Shown: piece after piece, positions 1 through 4,900 of the stretch
How positions within the stretch are numbered: the first letter of the stretch is position 1
Layout of the letters: each line of letters begins with the position of its first letter
Assembly (NCBI GenBank): GCA_900556285.1
Contig: USOF01000021.1
Coordinates: forward strand, 1-10,865
Direction of reading: 5' to 3'
From: an uncultured Collinsella sp.
GTDB taxonomy: Bacteria > Actinomycetota > Coriobacteriia > Coriobacteriales > Coriobacteriaceae
DNA: 10,865 bases
Made by a program: the position numbers and the translations under genes
Notes under the pieces: generated by a model
Told to the model about the DNA's origin: nothing
Seen by the model: the letters and a program-made list of their open reading frames with translations, nothing else
The model's database searches: none

Positions 1-391
1 GATCCTGGGCCTGGCCGATCGCGTCGTCTTTACCCCGCACCTGGCACCGCTCAAGCGCGGCCTGCTCTCTACGGTGACGCTGCCGCTCGCAACGCAGGCT
101 CTCGAAGCGCTGACTCTTGAGGATGCCGTCGACCATTACAAGAAGTTCTACGCCGGTCGTACCTTTGTGCGCGTGCTCGATGCCGGCCAGCAGCCCAAGA
201 CGGCTTCGGTTGTCGGTACCAATGCCGCCCAGATCGGCCTTGCGCTCAACAAGCGTGCGGGCGCGCTGGTGGCGACGGGCGCCATCGACAATTTGTGCAA
301 GGGCGCTGCGGGCCAGGCGGTCCAGTGCGCCAACATCGTCTTTGGTTTTGACGAGCGACGAGGCTTGTCCACAGTGGCGTGCCCGGTGTAG
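1..391 (+). CDS. argC: N-acetyl-gamma-glutamyl-phosphate reductase, C-terminal part (5' truncated)
   Basis: ArgC reduces N-acetyl-glutamyl-5-phosphate to N-acetylglutamate semialdehyde with NADPH, the third step of arginine/ornithine synthesis in the cytoplasm. The reading frame is open from base 2 and gives the last 129 residues before TAG at 389-391; the family is about 340-350 residues, so roughly the first 60% lies outside the window, including the NADP-binding fold and catalytic Cys. Visible family features are FTPHLAPLKRGLLSTVTLPL near the start, the HYKKFYAGRTFVRV segment, and the C-terminal signature IDNLCKGAAGQAVQCAN followed by a normal GL..V tail. No frameshift is seen. It is the first gene of argC-argJ-argB-argD; argJ starts 134 nt downstream. 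The operon promoter is outside the window. Identification is firm because both the C-terminal motif and the neighbours agree. Confidence 0.95.
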   Translation, partial: ILGLADRVVFTPHLAPLKRGLLSTVTLPLATQALEALTLEDAVDHYKKFYAGRTFVRVLDAGQQPKTASVVGTNAAQIGLALNKRAGALVATGAIDNLCKGAAGQAVQCANIVFGFDERRGLSTVACPV

Positions 392-525
392 CACATTCGA
401 TTATTAACGATTTGGTAGTCGGGTATCGAGTTTGGCGCCACTTTTAAGCTGGTCTCATGATTGTGGCTGGCATGGCGCACCAACCGATGCCCATTTTTTG
501 TTTGACATAAGGAGTCGTAAAGACG

Positions 526-1794
526 ATGAATGCTGAGCAGTTCGATATCAAGATTCGTGCCGTAGAGGGCGGCGTAACGGCGGCAGCCGGCTTTAAGGCG
601 GCGGGCATCCATGCCGGATTCCGCAAGAATCCCGAGCGCCTGGATTACGCGCTCGTTGTGCCCGATAAACCCTGTCCCGGGGCCGGCGTGTTTACGACCA
701 ACCGCTTTTGTGCGGCGCCCGTGCAGGTGAGCCGTGCCAACCTGGGCGGTACGGACAAGGGCTATGGCATCATCGCCGGTGTTTCAATCAACTCCGGCAA
801 CGCGAACGCCGCCACGGGCGAGACCGGCCTTGCCTGTGCGCGCGAGACGTGCAACATCGCCTCGCAGGTCATTGGCTGTGAACCCCAACAGATTTTAGTT
901 GCCTCCACGGGCGTGATCGGACAGATTCTGCCGATCGACACGTTTGAGACGGCAATTCCGTCCGCCTACGAGGCACTCTCTGCCCATGGCGGCGCCGATG
1001 CAGCCCGTGCCATCATGACGACCGATACGCATTCCAAGGAGTATGCCGTTCGCTACCGCAGTGAGGCTGTGGGCCATGTGGGCAACGCTTATACGGTGGG
1101 CGGCATGTGCAAGGGATCGGGCATGATCATGCCCAATATGGCCACCATGATCGCGGTCATTACTACCGATGCCCCCGTCGAGTCGGCGGCGCTCCACACC
1201 CTACTGCTCTCGACCGCTAAACAGACCTTTAATAAAGTGACGGTCGATTCCGATACCTCGACCAACGACACCTGTATCATGCTGGCTTCTGGCGCTGCCG
1301 CCGCGGATACCGAGGCCATCGTCGAGGGCACTGACGCCTTTGACGAATTGGCCTTTGCCGTGCACGAGGTGTGCGAGAGCCTGGCGCGTAACATCGCGGC
1401 CGATGGCGAGGGTGCGTCAAAGCTCGTGACGGTTAACGTCACCGGCGCCGCCAACGACGAGGAAGCCGATATCGCCGCCCGCGCCGTCGCCAACTCGCCG
1501 CTCGTCAAGACCTGCATCGCTGGCCACGACTGCAATTGGGGTCGCGTTGCCATGGCGCTCGGCAAGTGCGGCGTAAAGTTTAATCAGGAAGACGTTTCCA
1601 TCGACATGATGGGCATGCCCGTCTGCCGCGATGGCCTGACTGTTCCTTTTGACGAGGACGAGGCCCTGCGACGTTTTGAGGCGCCCGAGATCGTGATTTC
1701 GGCCGACCTGGGCGCAGGCGACGCGGCAACGACCGTGTGGACCTGCGACCTCACGCACGAGTACATCTCAATCAATGGTGACTACCGCTCCTAG
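526..1794 (+). CDS. argJ: Bifunctional ornithine acetyltransferase / N-acetylglutamate synthase
   Basis: ArgJ moves the acetyl group from N-acetylornithine to glutamate, giving ornithine and N-acetylglutamate; bifunctional members also use acetyl-CoA to make N-acetylglutamate. The 422-residue length is normal for the family. The self-cleavage site is visible as KGSGMIMPNMATMIA: cleavage is expected between Ala206 and Thr207, and Thr207 (codon 1144-1146) becomes the nucleophile of the beta chain. The oxyanion-hole motif STGVIG is at residues 127-132. The C-terminus reads INGDYRS where many family members have INADYRT, a mild variation that keeps the Asn. The ATG at 526 is supported by AAGGAG at 509-514. 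It sits 134 nt after argC and 81 nt before argB. Whether it is mono- or bifunctional cannot be told from sequence by eye; the window shows no argA or argE, which fits the acetyl-recycling route. Confidence 0.97.
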   Translation: MNAEQFDIKIRAVEGGVTAAAGFKAAGIHAGFRKNPERLDYALVVPDKPCPGAGVFTTNRFCAAPVQVSRANLGGTDKGYGIIAGVSINSGNANAATGETGLACARETCNIASQVIGCEPQQILVASTGVIGQILPIDTFETAIPSAYEALSAHGGADAARAIMTTDTHSKEYAVRYRSEAVGHVGNAYTVGGMCKGSGMIMPNMATMIAVITTDAPVESAALHTLLLSTAKQTFNKVTVDSDTSTNDTCIMLASGAAAADTEAIVEGTDAFDELAFAVHEVCESLARNIAADGEGASKLVTVNVTGAANDEEADIAARAVANSPLVKTCIAGHDCNWGRVAMALGKCGVKFNQEDVSIDMMGMPVCRDGLTVPFDEDEALRRFEAPEIVISADLGAGDAATTVWTCDLTHEYISINGDYRS

Positions 1795-1865
1795 ACTCCA
1801 GGCACGCTGCGCATCTCGCCGCGATTGCGGGCAGCGGAGCACAGCGCGATAACGATACGAAAGAC

Positions 1866-1869
1866 GAGG
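1866..1869 (+). promoter_or_regulatory. Ribosome binding site that fixes the argB start
   Basis: GAGG lies 6 nt before the ATG at 1876. The open frame could be extended upstream to a TTG at 1825, but no comparable site precedes that codon, and the extra 17 residues look unlike the family. This supports starting argB at 1876. Confidence 0.7.
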
Positions 1870-1875
1870 CAGATT

Positions 1876-2856
1876 ATGAAATTCGCACGCGATTGTCGTT
1901 CGAGCGAATCCAACGAAGCAACTGCGCAGCTGCTGTTCGAAGCGCTGCCGTGGATTAAAAACCTGACCGGCAAGACGGTCGTTATCAAGTATGGCGGGGC
2001 CGCCATGGTAGACGAGCAACTGCGTCGCGACGTGATGAGCGACATCGTTTTGCTCAAGATTATCGGCATGCGCCCCGTCATCGTGCACGGCGGTGGTAAA
2101 GCCATCAACGAGGCGCTGAGCCATTACGATATGCCCGTCGAGTTTAAGAACGGCCAGCGCGTGACCACGCCGGCGACCATGGATATCGTGCGCGAGGTGC
2201 TGGGCGGCAAGGTCAACCAAGAGCTGGTGGCGGCAATCAACCACCACGGTAACTTGGCCGTGGGCGTATCGGGCAGCGACGCCGGCACGCTCATCGCCGA
2301 GCCGCTCGACCCCGAGCTCGGTCGTGTGGGCAAAGTGACGCACGTCAACACCGACTATATCGAGCGCTTACTCGATAGCGAGTACATCCCCGTCATCGCT
2401 ACCGTCGCGGCGGGGGAGGACGGCGGTTTCTTCAACATCAACGCCGACACCGCCGCCGGTGCCGTTGCGGCGGCGCTCCACGCGCACAAGGCGATCTTTT
2501 TGACCGATGTCGATGGCCTGTACAAGGACTTTAGCGACAAGGACTCGCTTATCTCCAACCTAACGCTCGACGAGGTTAACGAAATGCTCTACGGCGGCGA
2601 GGTCGATAAGGGCATGATTCCCAAGCTGCGTGCGGCCGTCGATGCGCTTACCGGCGGCGTATTTCGTGCCCACATCATTAACGGTACTACGCCGCATTCG
2701 CTGCTCCTGGAGCTGCTGACCGATGCCGGCGTCGGCACCGTGATCCATTCCACCGAGACGGCTTACGAGTTCGATACGCATCCGCATCCGCTTTCGACGT
2801 TTGCTGCGCGTCTGACCGAAAACCTTGACGAGGTCGAGAAACTTCAGACGGTCTAG
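1876..2856 (+). CDS. argB: Acetylglutamate kinase
   Basis: ArgB phosphorylates N-acetylglutamate with ATP, the second and usually controlled step of arginine synthesis. From the ATG at 1876 the protein has 326 residues, a little longer than the usual 290-300. Visible motifs of the amino-acid kinase fold are VIKYGGAAM (Lys38, phosphate binding), HGGGK (71-75), the substrate region GVSGSDAGTL (130-139), NINADTAAGAVAAAL (188-201), LTDVDGLYKD (209-218), KGMIPKL (245-251) and INGTTPHSLLLELL (268-281). About 30 residues precede the first beta strand, including a helix-like segment ATAQLLFEALPWIKNL. In the family such an N-terminal helix is typical of hexameric kinases inhibited by arginine, so feedback inhibition is inferred. 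The tail after about residue 292 is extra and of unknown role. It lies between argJ and argD and is probably co-transcribed. Confidence 0.97.
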   Translation: MKFARDCRSSESNEATAQLLFEALPWIKNLTGKTVVIKYGGAAMVDEQLRRDVMSDIVLLKIIGMRPVIVHGGGKAINEALSHYDMPVEFKNGQRVTTPATMDIVREVLGGKVNQELVAAINHHGNLAVGVSGSDAGTLIAEPLDPELGRVGKVTHVNTDYIERLLDSEYIPVIATVAAGEDGGFFNINADTAAGAVAAALHAHKAIFLTDVDGLYKDFSDKDSLISNLTLDEVNEMLYGGEVDKGMIPKLRAAVDALTGGVFRAHIINGTTPHSLLLELLTDAGVGTVIHSTETAYEFDTHPHPLSTFAARLTENLDEVEKLQTV

Positions 2857-2925
2857 CTGACCCGCAGCCGCCCCATTCCTGCACCCATAGCCCCGCGCCG
2901 GCTGGCGCCCAACGAAAGGCATCCC

Positions 2926-4209
2926 ATGTCACTTGCAGCTCAGCAATCGCTTGAATCCCATTACGTTATGCATACCTTTGGCCGCTCTCCGGTCGAGTTT
3001 GTCGAGGGTCACGGCATGAAGCTCACCGGCGACGATGGCCGTGAGTACCTCGACTTTCTTGCCGGCATCGGCGTGTGCAGCCTAGGTCATGGCGACCCGG
3101 CTGTGCTCTCGGCGCTCGAGGCACAGACCAAAAAGCTCATGCATGTCTCCAATTACTTCTACATTGAGCAGCGCGGACAGGTCGCGGCGCTGCTGTCCAA
3201 GCTTGCTAACGACGACGTAGATGGTGCGCGCGTGCTTGCCGATGCTATTGCCGTCGGCGATGAGACCACGGCAGCTGCGCTTGGTGCCCCGGCTGCGGAT
3301 GAGCAGGTTTGGGAGACCTTCTTTGCCAACTCTGGCGCCGAGGCCAACGAGGGCTCGATGAAGCTCGCGCGCCTGTACGCCAAGCGTGCCGGTAATGGCG
3401 GCAACACCATCGTGTGCATGCGCGGCGGCTTCCACGGCCGTACGCTCGAGACCATTGCCGCCACCATGCAGGATTGGCTGCAGGACAGCTTCCGCCCGCT
3501 GCCGGGTGGCTTTGTGGCCTGCACGCCCAACGATGTCGATGAACTGCGTGCAATCTTTAAGCAGCTGGGCAGTGAAATATGCGCTGTAATGCTCGAACCG
3601 ATCCAGGGTGAGAGTGGCGTGCACCCTATGACCGAGGAGTTTATGGCGGCAGCGCGCGACCTGGCACACGAAGTGGGCGCCGTGCTTATCGCCGACGAGG
3701 TCCAGTGCGGCATCTTCCGCTCCGGCAAGCCATTTGCGTTCCAGACCTATGGCGTGGAGCCCGACATCATGAGCCTTGCCAAGGGCATTGCTGATGGCGT
3801 GCCCATGGGTGCCGTCGTGGCAAAGAAGGAGATTGCCGACGTGTTTAAGCCGGGCGACCACGGCTCGACCTTTGGCGGTAGCTGCTTGGCCATCGCGGCG
3901 TGTGCCGCGACGCTCTCCGCGCTTGTGCGCGGCGATTATGCCGAGCATGCTGCCAAGGTGGGTGCCTATATGGAGCAGGCGCTGGCTAAGCTTCCGCATG
4001 TGGTAGAGGTGCGTGGCCGTGGCCTGATGCTCGGCTGTGATTTGGATGATGCCGCGGGTGACGCACATGATATTGTTGCCCGCGCGCTGGCCGCCGGTGC
4101 CGTGATTAACGCTACGGGTGCTCATACGCTGCGTTTCTTGCCGCCGCTCGTCTGCGAGGAAGCCGACGTGGACAGTCTGATCGAGATCCTGTCGGGTGTC
4201 TTGGGCTAA
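2926..4209 (+). CDS. argD: Acetylornithine aminotransferase (PLP-dependent, class III)
   Basis: ArgD converts N-acetylglutamate semialdehyde and glutamate to N-acetylornithine and 2-oxoglutarate. Class-III aminotransferase motifs appear in order: DFLAGIGVCSLGH (43-55), FFANSGAEANEGSMKLAR (132-149), GGFHGRTL (167-174), LEPIQGESGV (223-232), ADEVQCGIFRSGK (256-268; Asp257 pairs with the PLP ring nitrogen), LAKGI with Schiff-base Lys286, and HGSTFGG (312-318). At 427 residues it is about 25-30 longer than the usual near-400: an Ala/Asp-rich insertion covers roughly residues 95-127, just before the FFANSG strand. The ATG at 2926 follows AAAGG (2915-2919) with normal spacing. It is the last arg gene, 69 nt after argB, and is followed by a terminator-like hairpin. 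Other class-III aminotransferases (GabT-like, succinylornithine) look similar, but the operon context makes ArgD the natural call. Confidence 0.96.
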   Translation: MSLAAQQSLESHYVMHTFGRSPVEFVEGHGMKLTGDDGREYLDFLAGIGVCSLGHGDPAVLSALEAQTKKLMHVSNYFYIEQRGQVAALLSKLANDDVDGARVLADAIAVGDETTAAALGAPAADEQVWETFFANSGAEANEGSMKLARLYAKRAGNGGNTIVCMRGGFHGRTLETIAATMQDWLQDSFRPLPGGFVACTPNDVDELRAIFKQLGSEICAVMLEPIQGESGVHPMTEEFMAAARDLAHEVGAVLIADEVQCGIFRSGKPFAFQTYGVEPDIMSLAKGIADGVPMGAVVAKKEIADVFKPGDHGSTFGGSCLAIAACAATLSALVRGDYAEHAAKVGAYMEQALAKLPHVVEVRGRGLMLGCDLDDAAGDAHDIVARALAAGAVINATGAHTLRFLPPLVCEEADVDSLIEILSGVLG

Positions 4210-4234
4210 CGCAGCGTAATAACTCAATTTGGAT

Positions 4235-4295
4235 CGGGTTCCGGACTGCTGGGTGTGTCATATGCGGCATGATTTGGCGATCCGGAGCCCGTTTT
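4235..4295 (+). terminator. Probable terminator of the arg operon
   Basis: Bases 4235-4245 pair with 4281-4291 in an 11-bp stem (CGGGTTCCGGA with TCCGGAGCCCG, one G-U pair), followed directly by TTTT and then GTT. It starts 26 nt after the argD stop, where an operon terminator is expected. The 35-nt loop is long for a classical intrinsic terminator; it may hold a smaller internal stem (TCAT/ATGA), and an alternative pairing of GGATCG (4231-4236) with CGATCC (4278-4283) exists. The call is therefore moderate. Confidence 0.55.
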
Positions 4296-4326
4296 GTTGC
4301 TGATTTGCGATGGTCAAAAGTCCCTC

Positions 4327-4353
4327 TGGTCAAAAAATGCCAAATATGAGTAC
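4327..4353 (+). repeat. Left 27-bp terminal inverted repeat
   Basis: Exact reverse complement of 4518-4544; the match stops on both sides. The first nine bases (TGGTCAAAA) also occur 16 nt upstream at 4311-4319, so the left edge carries a short tandem copy of the repeat tip. Confidence 0.9.
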
Positions 4354-4396
4354 GGGCACTAATTCTGTAGCATATAAATTAGACACAATTTGACGA

Positions 4397-4484
4397 ATTG
4401 GACCGCATATGTCCAGTTTTGCTGTCAGAAAACATGCTCATCTGGACCGTTAGCCGTTGCTTTGATGTCAGATTTGCCCTTTGG
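4397..4484 (+). repeat. Two imperfect direct repeats inside the inverted-repeat element
   Basis: TGGACCG at 4399-4405 recurs at 4443-4449, and TTTGCTGTCAGA at 4418-4429 recurs with one change at 4461-4472. The shared blocks are offset by 44 and 43 nt, so the centre looks like a diverged tandem duplication. The bases between the blocks are not conserved. Confidence 0.45.
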
Positions 4485-4517
4485 GACCTCGAAAATGCTG
4501 TTACAAAAGAGGTAGCA

Positions 4518-4544
4518 GTACTCATATTTGGCATTTTTTGACCA
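4518..4544 (-). repeat. Right 27-bp terminal inverted repeat
   Basis: Exact reverse complement of 4327-4353. It contains the T6 run that mirrors the A6 run of the left copy. Its first three bases also form part of the small stem-loop at 4496-4520. Confidence 0.9.
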
Positions 4545-4560
4545 CTGCCCTTGAAACGAG

Positions 4561-4597
4561 TGAGCTGTGGGGTTCGAATCCCTCTGCGATGGGCCCA
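4561..4597 (+). pseudogene. tRNA-like 3' fragment (T-arm remnant)
   Basis: The stretch around 4568-4584 has the look of a tRNA T-arm: a loop TTCGAAT at 4573-4579 flanked by GGGG and CCCT, followed by sequence ending in CCCA at 4594-4597. Sixteen bases (4569-4584) are identical to the T-arm of the neighbouring tRNA-Val read from the other strand. There is no D-arm, anticodon arm or matching 5' acceptor strand upstream, where the inverted-repeat element ends at 4544, and the spacing from T-stem to CCA is 2 nt too long. I read it as a non-functional tRNA remnant or an old attachment-site fragment. Parentage is uncertain. Confidence 0.45.
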
Positions 4598-4627
4598 AAA
4601 AAGAAAGGCTTCCATTGCTGGGAGCCT
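4597..4627 (-). terminator. Intrinsic terminator of tRNA-Val
   Basis: On the - strand, AGGCTCCC (4627-4620) pairs with GGAAGCCT (4613-4606) in an 8-bp stem with one G-U pair and a 6-nt loop. It is followed by TTCTTTTTT (4605-4597). It begins 11 nt after the CCA end of tRNA-Val. The fit in position and shape is good. Confidence 0.8.
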
Positions 4628-4637
4628 ATCAAATCAG

Positions 4638-4713
4638 TGGTGGGCGATGAGGGATTCGAACCCCCAGCCTTGTGCGTGTAAAGCACCTGCGCTAACCGTT
4701 GCGCCAATCGCCC
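4638..4713 (-). tRNA. tRNA-Val (anticodon UAC)
   Basis: Reverse-strand cloverleaf of 76 nt including an encoded CCA (4638-4640). The acceptor stem GGGCGAT/ATCGCCC pairs perfectly (4707-4713 with 4642-4648) and the discriminator is A. The D-stem is GCGC/GCGC. The anticodon loop is TTTACAC at 4676-4682, giving anticodon TAC at 4678-4680, which reads GUA and related valine codons. The T-arm is GGGGG-TTCGAAT-CCCTC with one G-T pair. The outermost anticodon-stem pair is a G-A mismatch, the only irregularity seen. It is flanked by its own -10 box and terminator, so it is probably a single-gene transcript. Confidence 0.95.
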
Positions 4714-4723
4714 GTGCGGAGAG

Positions 4724-4732
4724 AGTATAGCA
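4724..4732 (-). promoter_or_regulatory. Promoter (-10 box) of tRNA-Val
   Basis: On the - strand TATACT (4729-4724) is preceded by TG and one base, giving an extended -10 element. It lies 10 nt before the tRNA 5' end, so transcription should start almost at the mature tRNA. No good -35 hexamer was found at 16-18 nt spacing. Confidence 0.6.
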
Positions 4733-4843
4733 AAACAATCGCCTCATTCATCTCATATCCATTAAAGGTAACTGGCACGTGTCGCAGCGGAGCTGATTCA
4801 GTTGAGATTGCCTGAACATTCCGCCCCTCTTTACGCCCTCGGG

Positions 4844-4849
4844 TATACT
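4844..4849 (+). promoter_or_regulatory. Putative -10 box upstream of asnB
   Basis: TATACT lies 51 nt before the asnB start, giving an expected leader of about 45 nt. No convincing -35 box is present at the right distance, so this rests on the hexamer and its position. The region 4714-4900 shows no other structure I can support. Confidence 0.5.
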
Positions 4850-4900
4850 CAAAAGCTACTGATTCGATTTGATGCCCAGCAACAGCAGAGGGGATAGTAT

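Larger units (their letters stand above)
4327..4544. mobile_element. 218-bp element with perfect 27-bp terminal inverted repeats (MITE-like or structured intergenic repeat)
   Basis: Bases 4327-4353 and 4518-4544 are exact reverse complements of each other over 27 nt (core GGTCAAAAAATGCC and CAAATATGAGTAC). The 164 nt between them carry no credible gene and are AT-richer than the flanking genes. Inside are a 9-bp stem-loop at 4496-4520 (two G-U pairs, 7-nt loop) overlapping the right repeat, a small CAATT/AATTG hairpin at 4388-4402, GTCCAG/CTGGAC inverted repeats at 4411-4416 and 4442-4447, and two imperfect 44-nt direct repeats. No clear target-site duplication is visible at the edges. A non-autonomous transposable element is the simplest reading; a transcribed hairpin RNA or bidirectional transcription block (each arm has a six-base A or T run) is also possible. 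No transposase is present. Confidence 0.6.

Noticed and set aside
392..418. Possible ArgR operator in the AT-rich start of the argC-argJ gap
   Set aside because: The stretch is only weakly palindromic and does not match the ARG-box half-sites closely enough to call.
502..507. Perfect TTGACA -35 hexamer before argJ
   Set aside because: A -10 at normal spacing would fall at about 525-530, on the start codon, and no TATAAT-like sequence is there.
1825..1875. Longer argB start at a TTG at 1825
   Set aside because: No ribosome site precedes it, while GAGG is well placed before the ATG at 1876.
3082..4227. A 381-codon open frame opposite argD
   Set aside because: Same shadow behaviour; argD has complete aminotransferase motifs on the + strand.
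4306..4592. TGCGATGG at 4306-4313 and 4585-4592 as a target-site duplication around the element
   Set aside because: The copies are 13 and 40 nt from the element ends, so they do not abut it; an 8-mer match at this distance can be chance.
4519..4597. A second complete tRNA gene on the + strand ending near 4597
   Set aside because: No D-arm, anticodon arm or pairing acceptor 5' strand can be found; the upstream part belongs to the inverted-repeat element.
4379..4707. Short open frames across the intergenic region (78, 66 and 61 codons)
   Set aside because: They overlap the inverted-repeat element, tRNA-Val and the tRNA fragment. Peptides such as GSNPSSP and EGFEPHSS are what tRNA T-arms give when translated.
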